From Acidobacteriaceae bacterium (GTDB lineage Bacteria > Acidobacteriota > Terriglobia > Terriglobales > Acidobacteriaceae), in NCBI GenBank assembly GCA_003168355.1, contig PMSQ01000142.1, positions 1 to 40,956 on the forward strand: 40,956 nucleotides of DNA. Reading direction: 5' to 3'. Positions 34,286 to 40,956 of this stretch are shown piece after piece (within the stretch, counting starts at the first letter, position 1; each line of letters starts with the position of its first letter). A model generated the notes under the pieces. That model was given only the letters and a program-made list of their open reading frames with translations, did no database searches and was not told the origin of the DNA. The position numbers were made by a program, and so were the translations under genes.

Positions 34286-34652
34286 GTACGGTTACTTGTC
34301 TGCTTCTTACTTGTGGTGGCAGGCCGTTTACTGACAACTGCAGTTGTGGTATTAGTAGACTCCAGGCAAAGGATTCCTGTCCGCGCACTCGTGCCGCCTT
34401 TGCGGTAAGCATTTACCCCGCTGTAAAGCGCCAACAAACAACCCCTCTTCAGCCAGGTGTCAACCTCGGTTCGAGGAGACTGCTTCGGGCCCAGGAACGA
34501 TTGAAAGCGGTTGACGGTTTGCAGCGACACGTCGGCTCGGGGATAAGGTACAGAGTCTGAAAGGCGCGGCGGGGACGCTAAGTCTTCCGCCCACACGCGA
34601 CCCCGCACGAAATCTGATTTGTCGCCCTTTACCGTGTCTTGAAAGAGGTTCT

Positions 34653-35132
34653 ATGGGTGCGTTTCGTCGTACGATTCGAAAGGAAGACCCAAATTTGACG
34701 TCGCCGAACTCAGACGCGGCTGGAGTTGCGGTGGGCACCGGGACGGCCAAGAACAACGATGCCAAGCTGAGCGCACTTATTCCGGTAGTGCAGGACGGCC
34801 GGCTTCGAAAAATGTTGCATATGATTGAATATTATCCGTCTCGTAAGATTCACGACCTGGCTCAGGAATGCAACTTGAGCGAATCACGCCTTCAACACCT
34901 GTTTAAGCAGCGCACTGGACTGGGCCTGGGTCAATTGCTCACTGAACAACGAATGCAGCACGCAACTGACTTTCTTGTGCATACCAACATGAGCATTAAG
35001 GAGATCGCCAGCACCATAGGTTACGAACACGCCTCAAGTTTCACTCGCGCTTTTGAACGCCGCTTCCGTCAGGCGCCAAGTTGCTACCGGCAAGCGCAGA
35101 GCCAGCACAAAATGCCAATAAAGATTCGATGA
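34653..35132 (+). CDS. Short AraC-family transcriptional regulator (DNA-binding domain only)
   Basis: A 159-residue protein. The first about 45 residues are low-complexity. Residues about 50-150 are the double helix-turn-helix of the AraC family: YYPSRKIHDLAQECNLSESR forms the first HTH, and MSIKEIASTIGYEHASSFTR plus AFERRFRQAP the second, with the classic IGY...SSF.RAF.R pattern. There is no effector-binding domain, so it may act like SoxS/MarA-type regulators controlled by their amount. GAAAGAGG precedes the ATG. It is divergent from the multicopper oxidase across a long palindrome-bearing spacer and is the likely local regulator, by inference. Confidence 0.88.
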   Translation: MGAFRRTIRKEDPNLTSPNSDAAGVAVGTGTAKNNDAKLSALIPVVQDGRLRKMLHMIEYYPSRKIHDLAQECNLSESRLQHLFKQRTGLGLGQLLTEQRMQHATDFLVHTNMSIKEIASTIGYEHASSFTRAFERRFRQAPSCYRQAQSQHKMPIKIR

Positions 35133-35203
35133 GTCTCCACTGGACAACCCGAGCGTCCGCCACAGCCTCCTGAGAACTCGACCAGCGCTTCAGAAACGGG
35201 CAT

Positions 35204-35240
35204 AGTCGACTAGATAGACTATTGAATTACTAGGCATTCA
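35204..35240. repeat. 37-bp dispersed repeat, copy 1
   Basis: Matches 40070-40106 at 28 of 37 positions without gaps and in the same orientation; the shared core is CTATTGNANTACTAGNCAT. It contains the palindrome TAGTCGACTA (35203-35212) and the inverted pair ATAGTC/GACTAT (35202-35222). It lies just before the point where nitroreductase homology begins. Confidence 0.5.
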
Positions 35241-35253
35241 TGTCCTCCCATGC

Positions 35254-35712
35254 TGGGGCGGCCATGTTTACGGGGCCGTAAAAGACGACAAACCTGAGTT
35301 TCAGCGTCTGCTCAGTTGCCTGATTGAATTCAATCTGGAATGGGCTCAGCATGCCCCGGTGCTCATCTTGTCCATCGCCCGAATGATTTTTCAATCTACT
35401 GGGAACCAAACCGGCAAGCTTTCCATGACGTTGGCCTGGCGACTGCCAGTCTTACGGTCCAGGCAACTGCGTCCGGATTAGTAGTGCATCAGATGGCCGG
35501 CTTCGACGTCGAAAAGGCTCGCCGGGAGTTTTCGATTTTTCAAGATCATGAACCTGTCGCGGTCGCCGCCATTGGCTACCCCGGCAGCTCCGGCAGAACT
35601 GCCAGACAAGTTACGGCAGAAAGAACGGGCCCCGCGACAACGAAAACCGCTGGCGGACTTTGTCTTCGGACACGGCTGGGGACACCCGGCCGCCTGGACG
35701 CGGAGAGTCTAG
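35254..35712 (+). pseudogene. Nitroreductase family protein, truncated and frameshifted
   Basis: Three consecutive pieces of one flavin nitroreductase are readable. Frame 1 (from about 35278): VKDDKPEFQRLLSCLIEFN and EWAQHAPVLILSIA. Frame 2 (about 35395-35580): PNRQAFHDVGLATASLTVQA and [20 protein letters not shown], through IGYPG. Frame 1 again (about 35590-35712): [20 protein letters not shown] and [10 protein letters not shown], ending at a natural TAG (35710-35712). Two compensating frameshifts thus separate the parts. The N-terminal about 50-60 residues that bind FMN phosphate (RRS...) are missing. Family members reduce nitro compounds or quinones with NAD(P)H. This copy should be inactive unless the shifts are sequencing errors; the N-terminal loss remains either way. 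Confidence 0.85.
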
Positions 35713-35731
35713 GGCGCGGAGACGTTAAAAT

Positions 35732-36400
35732 TCAGAAGAACAGAACCAAACATCCTGCTACCAGCAGCGCTATCGCCCACAATAGGTCGAAATTGAGCCA
35801 CGTGTGCCGCAGTAGCCGTAAGCCCACTTTTTCGTACGTTTCAAAAAACACTACCGCGAGGACTCCGGCTACTGCCAACATGCTTGCCGTATGTATCAGC
35901 ACCGCCAGTCCGATCGTTGTTGCGCTCAACGACGGTGCGCTTAGCGACAAAGGCGTCAGAGGCATTCCTCCCGCCATGCTGTGCGTCATCACCGACATTG
36001 GTTGTGCCATCAGAACCGGCAGGAGCATCAAACCTGCACCGTGGGCAGACGCCATGAGGAAGGACCAAACGAATAGATCCCTACCTCCGACTCTCATACC
36101 AGCACCACGCGGATGGTTCGCGCGGAAGAGTCGGTAGACACCAAGCGTGAAAAGAATTAAAGCGACGCCCCATTTCAAAATGTTCACGGGGAGAAAATGT
36201 TGGACGAAGCGCAGGGCGAGAATCGCCACTGTGATAGCGGCGGCGTGTCCGAGAGCAATCGGGAGGAGGGCGCCGATGACCGCGGAGCGGCGCTTTTCCT
36301 GCAGGCCAAGAGCCAGCGCAAACAGCCAGCCCATGGCTGGATTCAGGCCGTGGTAAGCTCCAAGAAGCGCCAGGGCAACCCACGGCCAGTTGTGAGTCAT
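35732..36400 (-). CDS. Six- to seven-TM membrane protein, NicO/NiCoT-like, linked to methanethiol oxidase
   Basis: About 222 residues, mostly hydrophobic. The first helix contains GAYHGLNPAMGWLFALALG, followed about 30 residues later by ALGHAAAITVAI. This spacing and pattern (His-x3-Pro, then [AG]-His-[TA]) matches both halves of the transporter encoded at 20819 (HALEPGHG...AAHT; HSTDPDHV...GLGHT). Here the second His of the motif is Met. A third helix has SFLMASAHGAGLMLLPVLMA, rich in Met and His. I infer a distant NicO-type metal-permease fold; function is unproven. ATG 36400 lies 13 bp after the methanethiol oxidase stop; an upstream in-frame ATG at 36451 would overlap that gene. Confidence 0.75.
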   Translation of the reverse strand: MTHNWPWVALALLGAYHGLNPAMGWLFALALGLQEKRRSAVIGALLPIALGHAAAITVAILALRFVQHFLPVNILKWGVALILFTLGVYRLFRANHPRGAGMRVGGRDLFVWSFLMASAHGAGLMLLPVLMAQPMSVMTHSMAGGMPLTPLSLSAPSLSATTIGLAVLIHTASMLAVAGVLAVVFFETYEKVGLRLLRHTWLNFDLLWAIALLVAGCLVLFF

Positions 36401-36413
36401 TGTCAGTTGTAAC

Positions 36414-37829
36414 TCACGGGTAGCAGTAGAAGTCTGACGAGGCGTCGCCACCCTGCAGTTTTACCTGATGTGGACGGAGGTCGCCGAACTCGGTAAATAA
36501 ACTGCGATCGAGTTGAATGCCGCCATCTTCGGCAACGTCCAGCTTAACCATCCAGCCCCGAATGCCGTCGGGATAGAACTGCTTGTCCCATGCTGCGTAC
36601 AACGAGTTGGTGAAATAGACGCGGCGGCCGTCGCGGCTGATTTCCACCATCTGGGGTCCGCCATTCAATGGCTCGCCCGGCTTGGCAGGGTGAGATGCGC
36701 GACGCACGATCCCGCCAACATGCACCGAGCCGATCAGCTTGGGATTAAACGGATCGGAGACATCGTACTGCCGCATTTCTCCCGTGCCCCAGCAGGAAGC
36801 GTAAAGAAATCGATCATCCAAAGAGAGATTGATATCGGTAAGCAGCGGCGGTACGGCTTTGAAGCCCTGCAACAGCGGAGGCAGTTGGCTCGCTTCTGCA
36901 GGCTCAGCCGGAATCTCAATGACTTTCTTTATCTCAAATTTCCCGTTCGACCCTCCGTTCGATGCTCCATTAGGCCGATGCCACAACCAGATGGAACTGG
37001 AAAGATCTTTCAGAGACGTAACCACACCAACAAAGCCGTAAGCCTTCGTGGGATCGTGCGCTGCGCGCAGCTCTAGTACCATCTGCTGTTCTGCACCCAA
37101 GTCCAAGCTTTGAAGATGGCGGCGTTTACGGAGATCCCATATATGCAGGCTGTGCCCGTATTTGCCGCCAAGCAACAGTTCAGGATTCACTCCGTTCTCA
37201 ACCATGTTTGGCGTGCCCCACTCGCTGGTGACGGCGATGTCATGTCCTAAGTGCCAGGCGAAATCGTAGCCAAAGTATTGCGGACCGCGATCGACTTCCC
37301 ATCGCCCGAGAGGCTCGAAGTTGTAGTGATCCAGGGCAAAGATTCCGCCGGGACCATCGCCGCTGGGCGAGCCCAGGGCGCTCAGGTAGATGCCGTCAGG
37401 CCCGCAATGAATCGTGTGCGGACGGCTATAGCCAGTCCTCTCCGCCACGTCCTTTGGCTCAATCACCTTTACAATCTTCGGCTTCTTCGGATTATCCTTG
37501 GTGTCGATCACATGGATGCGTGACGAGCGCAGCCCGGGAACAATCAGATACCGCCGCTCCACATGCGGGTGCGGAGCATAGGGGCACAACGCGGAACTGC
37601 AAGCGTTCCAGCCGAAATGATGAAGTTCATCTCCCACGTTCGGCATATCTACACGGCCCACGATCTGACCATACTTGTCTGACTCGTGGTCCACATCCAC
37701 CACAACGAGAGCATCAGGTTGACTGCCACCGCTGGCATTCAACGCGGCCACATATGCCAGCTTCTCTACTGGTGCCTGCATGGCGAGCTTAGGAGATGGA
37801 TAGAAAGTTGGATCAGTCTTCCAGAGCAT
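36414..37829 (-). CDS. Methanethiol oxidase / selenium-binding protein 1 family (SBP56)
   Basis: A 471-residue protein that matches the SBP56/SELENBP1 family along its whole length: MLWKTDPTFYPSPKLAMQAP, then YVAALN, ELHHFGWNACSSALCPYAPH, RPHTIHCGPDGIYLSALG, HDIAVTSEWGTPNMVENGVN, and the C-terminal GDLRPHQVKLQGGDASSDFY. Family members oxidise methanethiol to formaldehyde, H2S and H2O2. The characterised bacterial enzyme is copper-dependent and periplasmic. No signal peptide is seen here, so location is uncertain. GAGGAG lies 9 bp before the ATG. It is flanked by SulP (90 bp upstream) and the NicO-like membrane protein (13 bp downstream) on one strand. The SCO1-like gene 5 kb away fits the known mtoX-SCO1 association. 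Confidence 0.93.
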   Translation of the reverse strand: MLWKTDPTFYPSPKLAMQAPVEKLAYVAALNASGGSQPDALVVVDVDHESDKYGQIVGRVDMPNVGDELHHFGWNACSSALCPYAPHPHVERRYLIVPGLRSSRIHVIDTKDNPKKPKIVKVIEPKDVAERTGYSRPHTIHCGPDGIYLSALGSPSGDGPGGIFALDHYNFEPLGRWEVDRGPQYFGYDFAWHLGHDIAVTSEWGTPNMVENGVNPELLLGGKYGHSLHIWDLRKRRHLQSLDLGAEQQMVLELRAAHDPTKAYGFVGVVTSLKDLSSSIWLWHRPNGASNGGSNGKFEIKKVIEIPAEPAEASQLPPLLQGFKAVPPLLTDINLSLDDRFLYASCWGTGEMRQYDVSDPFNPKLIGSVHVGGIVRRASHPAKPGEPLNGGPQMVEISRDGRRVYFTNSLYAAWDKQFYPDGIRGWMVKLDVAEDGGIQLDRSLFTEFGDLRPHQVKLQGGDASSDFYCYP

Positions 37830-37919
37830 CAGATGATCTCCTCGCGAGAATCTACATAGCGCATTAACGAACTAGAGTATATGCCGGCCGCCATCAAGGC
37901 GGCTACGGGTGAAGTGCAG

Positions 37920-39686
37920 CTAGACCAGGTAATACAGAGGCTGCTGGTCGGCTCCTGCGAACTCTGCCTGCATGCAATGGTCGCAGGGATTGTCTTCCAA
38001 GAGTTCGTAAACATAGCGAACGGCTTTGAGAGTTGCAGAAAACTTTTCTGCTTCCTCCGGAAAAACACGGTCTCCCGGCAGCCAATCATGGAAGTGCAGA
38101 TTTTCCATAGCCTTCGCGAATGCTGGCCGAACCCCACAAAGCAGAACCGTTACTCCTCGCGCTTCCATGTCATGCAGGAAATGATCAAAGCGTTCGAGCG
38201 AAACCATGTCGGGATTGCGAGAGCGCTTAAGGCGTAACACGACGAAGTGAATGTTTTCGTCCTCGGTGCGGCGCTTCAAATGATCAAAGCAACGGTCGAG
38301 CTCCGGGGCTGCGCCAAAGAACAATTCGCCTTCCAAATCGTAAAGCACCATCGCCGTGCAAGGCCGGTCTTCCGGCAGGCGTTCGCGCACGACCCGGTCG
38401 CTGCTGACCACCAACTCGGTCCAACGCAGAAGTGCGGCGCGTGGGACAAACATCAGAATCGATAAAGCCACCCCGATCAGGATGGAGAATTCAACACTGA
38501 TGAAGATCGCAGAGAAGGCAGTAACCAGAACTAAGGCGGCATCGTAGCGAGAGGCCCGCATGGCATATCTCAATCGTTTCCAATCGACCAAGCGGACGGC
38601 TGTGACCAGGAGCAGTCCAGCCAGAGCGGCTTTGGGAATGTATCGGGCGAAGGGCGCGAGTGCAACTACGACGAGTGCGACCGTTCCCGCCGCGAAGACT
38701 CCGGAAACGCGGCTCACCGCCCCGGCTTGAAAGTTAATGGCGGAGCGCGTCAACGAGCCGGAACCCGGCAAGCATTGGAAAAATCCTCCGGTAAGATTGG
38801 CCAGACCCTCAGCCAGACACTGCCGGTTGTAGTCGAGCGACTGACGCGTGGTGTTGGCAATCGATTTTGCGATCGCCAATGCCTCCAGGAGTCCGAGAAA
38901 AGCAATGGCCAGCGCGCTTCCCGACATTTCCTTCACCCACCAGAACTGAATCCGGGGGATATGCGGCATCGGCAGATTGCGCGGGACGCTGCCGACGACC
39001 GAGATTACGGTTGTGCCATCGAGCCCTGGCTTAGACCAGCCAAAGGCGGCGGCCAAGAGCGCCGCGACAATCAACGCCATCAGCATGTCAAATTGCGGCA
39101 GACCGTATTTGCGCGCCAATTTTCTCAGCAGGATAACGAGAACAATGGTTCCTACTCCAATGCCAAGAGCCCGCGGATTCACGTGGCCGCCGCTAAGCGT
39201 GAGCCAAATGCGGTAAAGCACGTGCTGCTGCCCCGTTCCACGATCGCGCAAACCCGTCAGGTTGCCCAGCTGCGTTAGTCCCACTAAAGAGCCGGCCCCG
39301 GCCATGAAACCGATCACGACGGACTCGGAGATGTAGCGCGTCAGATCTCCGAGTTTGAATATCGCGATCAGGATCTGGATACAGCCAATCATGATCCCCA
39401 ACAGGAACATGGCTTGGTACGCTTCGAGCCGCGCGTCGGGATTGAAGAATCCGAGGGCGCTGAAAACCACGAGCGAAATCGCGTTCGTGGGGCCATTGAT
39501 CAGATGCGAGGACGAACCGAAGATCGAGGCCACGAACGTGACCACAATCGCGGAATAGAGCCCAAACCGCGGGTCGACACCCGCGATGAGAGCGTAAGCC
39601 ATGGCCTGGGGCAACGAGACGGCCGCGACGGTCACGCCGGCGAGCAAATCTTTGCGCGTATTTCCCCAGGAGGAGTTGAACTTCAT
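37920..39686 (-). CDS. SulP family anion transporter with STAS domain
   Basis: A 588-residue inner-membrane transporter. The N-terminal signature is LAGVTVAAVSLPQAMAYALI and GVDPRFGLYSAIV. About ten or more membrane segments follow, with GSGSLTRSAINFQAGAVSR in the transport core. A C-terminal STAS domain spans about 440-560 (VLYDLEGELFFGAAPELDRC, VTVLLCGVRPAF). A Cys/His-containing tail (NPCDHCMQAEFAG) is extra. SulP proteins move sulfate, bicarbonate or other anions with H+ or Na+. The upstream fragment of beta-carbonic anhydrase suggests an original bicarbonate-type SulP-CA pair, while the downstream methanethiol oxidase suggests sulfur. Both readings remain open. Confidence 0.93.
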   Translation of the reverse strand: MKFNSSWGNTRKDLLAGVTVAAVSLPQAMAYALIAGVDPRFGLYSAIVVTFVASIFGSSSHLINGPTNAISLVVFSALGFFNPDARLEAYQAMFLLGIMIGCIQILIAIFKLGDLTRYISESVVIGFMAGAGSLVGLTQLGNLTGLRDRGTGQQHVLYRIWLTLSGGHVNPRALGIGVGTIVLVILLRKLARKYGLPQFDMLMALIVAALLAAAFGWSKPGLDGTTVISVVGSVPRNLPMPHIPRIQFWWVKEMSGSALAIAFLGLLEALAIAKSIANTTRQSLDYNRQCLAEGLANLTGGFFQCLPGSGSLTRSAINFQAGAVSRVSGVFAAGTVALVVVALAPFARYIPKAALAGLLLVTAVRLVDWKRLRYAMRASRYDAALVLVTAFSAIFISVEFSILIGVALSILMFVPRAALLRWTELVVSSDRVVRERLPEDRPCTAMVLYDLEGELFFGAAPELDRCFDHLKRRTEDENIHFVVLRLKRSRNPDMVSLERFDHFLHDMEARGVTVLLCGVRPAFAKAMENLHFHDWLPGDRVFPEEAEKFSATLKAVRYVYELLEDNPCDHCMQAEFAGADQQPLYYLV

Positions 39687-39813
39687 TCCGATTTACCCCG
39701 CCCTTCATGAGATTTCGACACATTCACTCCGTAGGCCGATAGCCTTCTGGCTGACCGCATTCGTCCACGGAATGAGTGCCAGGGGGAGGGAACAGATCAA
39801 ATTCGCGCTGTAA

Positions 39814-40017
39814 TCATGCCGCCTTCCCGATTGCGCTGGCGCCTTCCACTTCAATCAGTTTTCCGGAATGAACGTCATAGACGAATCCGTAAACCGGAAT
39901 CGACTTCGGCACCAGCGGGTGGTTCCGAATGCGCTCTACATCGTCGATGACAGCCTGCCTTTGGTCGCGGATGGTCAACCACTCGATATACTCGCCGGCC
40001 CGGGACCCCGGGGCCAA
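39814..40017 (-). pseudogene. Beta-carbonic anhydrase, C-terminal fragment
   Basis: About 65 residues remain: EYIEWLTIRDQRQAVIDDVE, RIRNHPLVPKSIPVYGFVYD, VHSGKLIEVEGA. This is the typical C-terminal end of clade beta-carbonic anhydrases, including the VYGFVYDV strand. The zinc-binding motifs (CxDSR, HxxC) that should precede it are absent. Upstream of about 40017 the frame enters unrelated sequence. It cannot be catalytic. The stop lies 127 bp before the SulP start, as expected for a former CA-SulP operon. The break lies next to the decayed integrase. Confidence 0.82.
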
Positions 40018-40024
40018 AGTCCAC

Positions 40025-40069
40025 GTCAGCTGACCACCACGAAAGTGGTATTTCAGCCGAACTGTCGGC
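40025..40069. other. Cluster of three small palindromes at the carbonic anhydrase break
   Basis: GTCAGCTGAC (40025-40034), ACCAC-GAAA-GTGGT (40036-40049) and GCCGA-ACTG-TCGGC (40056-40069) follow each other directly. Such a cluster suggests the end of a mobile element or a recombination site. No transposase is present to confirm it. Confidence 0.45.
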
Positions 40070-40106
40070 AGTATACTATATTGTCTATTGCAATACTAGA
40101 CATACA
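40070..40106. repeat. 37-bp dispersed repeat, copy 2
   Basis: Counterpart of 35204-35240 (28/37 identical). It includes TGTCTA/TAGACA inverted arms (40082-40102) around ATTGCAAT. It lies between the carbonic anhydrase fragment and the point where integrase homology stops (about 40113). Confidence 0.5.
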
Positions 40107-40112
40107 CTGAGG

Positions 40113-40594
40113 CTGGCGTAGCGTCACAATTTCCTGATGCATAGTGCTGTGTTCCCGACGGCTTGCCGCGTTTAGCTATTGCTTCCTGGTATCCGTGAAT
40201 CCGGTAGTCCTGGATCTTGCCCAATGTAATCTCGGAAATGCCGAGGTTGCCGAAAAAACGGCCCAAGCGTTTGCGACATCGCCAGTACTGGCCTTCCACG
40301 TATCGTTTGTTGCGTTTTGTTGCGTTGTCCCTGCGTGATGATGTCGTATTCGCGGATGTAGTGTGCAGACACTTCGCCAAACGTCTTTTCGTTCTTGATC
40401 TCCCCTGCGCGGAGTTTCCCGCAAAGCTGTGGATACCAATCCTTGGCGATTTCCTTGGCTTTGGAGAGGCTCTCTTTCTTTGTGCTGTTGCGACGATTCT
40501 TGCCCGCGAAATAGGTTGAGCATTGCCAGAGGCTGCTGTCCGGCCGCTTGTAGACGTAAACCTTTCCGCCAAGGATCGTGTGTTGTTCCGCCAT
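40113..40594 (-). pseudogene. Tyrosine-type phage integrase, N-terminal part, frameshifted and truncated
   Basis: Starts MAEQHTILGGKVYVYKRPDS with LWQCSTYFAGKNRRNSTKKE, an arm-binding-type N-terminus, then the core-binding domain region EKTFGEVSAHYIREYD. At a perfect 10-bp tandem duplication (40306-40325) the frame shifts to RYVEGQYWRCRKRLGRFFGN and LGISEITLGKIQDYRIHGYQ. Near 40150 it shifts again to STMHQEIVTLRQ and then stops matching. The catalytic domain with the R...H-x-x-R...Y residues is absent. Intact relatives integrate islands or phages at tRNA genes; a tRNA-Leu gene begins 325 bp away. Clearly a relic. Confidence 0.82.
40306..40325. repeat. 10-bp tandem duplication causing integrase frameshift
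   Basis: TTTGTTGCGT occurs twice in direct succession. Removing one copy restores the integrase reading frame across the junction, so this is the inactivating or an early inactivating change. Confidence 0.8.
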
Positions 40595-40919
40595 CTTGGT
40601 CCGTCGTTCTAAGCAGAGCGATTACGCGAAAATCTGTAATTCACGTGGAGTGACCTAAAGTCTTTCCTTGCGCTCGGTCGCCGGCTTCGAGCAAACGCTG
40701 CCAACCGAAGCCGAATAGCTAGTGCTGCACCCACCTTCAGGATTTCGCACTAGGATATCAAGACATCGCTCGACGCCGCTGCAATCACTGTCATGCGGAA
40801 GAAGAGGAATAAGGTAGAAGAAGATAACGTGGAGACTCCCACGCAAGCGCAGACTGGTGACGAGGAAACGGATGTGTAAAATCGGGCAACGTGCCCTATC
40901 ATGAGTGAGACAGCCGCGC

Positions 40920-40956
40920 GCGGGCGTGGCGGAATGGCATACGCAGCGGACTTAAG
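40920..40956 (+). tRNA. tRNA-Leu (anticodon UAA), 5' half; continues beyond window
   Basis: Starts GCGGGCG (acceptor 5' strand), TG, then a D arm whose stem pairs GCG with CGC around AA-TGG-CATA, A26, anticodon stem GCGGA and loop CTTAAG..., placing TAA at 34-36. The sequence ends at position 37. The GGCGGAA...GCAGCGGACTTAA pattern is typical of bacterial class II tRNA-Leu. The 3' half, including the long variable arm, is outside the window. Confidence 0.85.

Larger units (their letters stand above)
33371..34652. other. 1.28 kb gene-poor region between divergent MCO and AraC genes
   Basis: No open frame here has a recognisable domain or good start signals. Composition is visibly more A/T rich than the neighbours. 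It contains two perfect palindromes (33785-33800, 34263-34285), a repeated TCCGTAACA (34034-34042 and 34088-34096, in similar contexts) and several short inverted repeats. It likely holds the promoters of both flanking genes; a non-coding RNA or a decayed gene cannot be excluded. Confidence 0.6.

Noticed and set aside
34114..34608. Overlapping frames on both strands (148 and 142 codons) upstream of the AraC gene
   Set aside because: No domains, no ribosome sites, mutually overlapping; the low-complexity translation fits non-coding DNA.
36513..37076. 187-codon plus-strand frame
   Set aside because: Antisense to methanethiol oxidase.
40793..40879. 28-codon acidic/basic small frame just before the tRNA
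   Set aside because: No ribosome site and no conservation evidence; recorded only as a possibility.

Overview
The window looks like a chromosomal segment of an Acidobacteriota bacterium (Terriglobia, Koribacter/Sulfotelmatobacter-like). This is inferred, not proven. It rests on gene style (carboxypeptidase-regulatory TonB-dependent receptor, many secreted TPR proteins, large secreted GH38), moderately high G+C, and a paired intergenic repeat of the ATTCCGA...GAGGAATCTGC type that I associate with these genomes. No rRNA, CRISPR array or intact mobile element is present.

Left part (1-9300) is mostly housekeeping and small accessory genes: the 5' part of trigger factor (-), a secreted S41 peptidase with an altered active site (+), a 14-TM DHA2-type MFS exporter (-) bracketed by a 31/32-bp direct repeat, a family 5 uracil-DNA glycosylase (+), an orphan BrnA antitoxin with a palindromic operator and possibly leaderless mRNA (+), murB (-), a DUF6496 protein (-), a YciE/YciF-type (DUF892) protein (-) and a small C2H2-like protein (-).

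9315-15397 is a tight six-gene stressosome operon: rsbR, rsbS, rsbT, an RsbT-like ATPase/RsbX-like phosphatase fusion, a hybrid histidine kinase that also begins with an RsbT-like ATPase module, and a receiver-histidine kinase. No sigma factor or RsbU is present, so output may run through the two kinases. A secreted GH38 alpha-mannosidase-like enzyme follows.

19477-28783 is the best candidate for an undescribed system: secreted TPR protein A, a double NicO/NiCoT-like metal transporter fusion with an exported N-terminal domain starting His-Pro-Met-Gly-Asn-Phe, a secreted DUF4331 protein, TPR protein B (a paralogue of A), and a TonB-dependent receptor. All five are envelope proteins on one strand. 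A metal or metallophore role is my inference. The next minus-strand genes encode an FmdB-type zinc ribbon with an unknown secreted protein, and a Tat-exported multicopper oxidase overlapping a SCO1/SenC gene.

33371-34652 is a gene-poor 1.28 kb stretch with two perfect palindromes, followed by a short AraC-type regulator. 35204-40106 carries SulP transporter, methanethiol oxidase (SBP56) and a small NicO-like membrane protein on the minus strand. This block is bounded by two related 37-bp sequences, each next to broken genes: a nitroreductase fragment on the left, and a beta-carbonic anhydrase fragment plus a decayed tyrosine integrase on the right. The window ends inside a tRNA-Leu(UAA) gene, so the right edge looks like an eroded island boundary.
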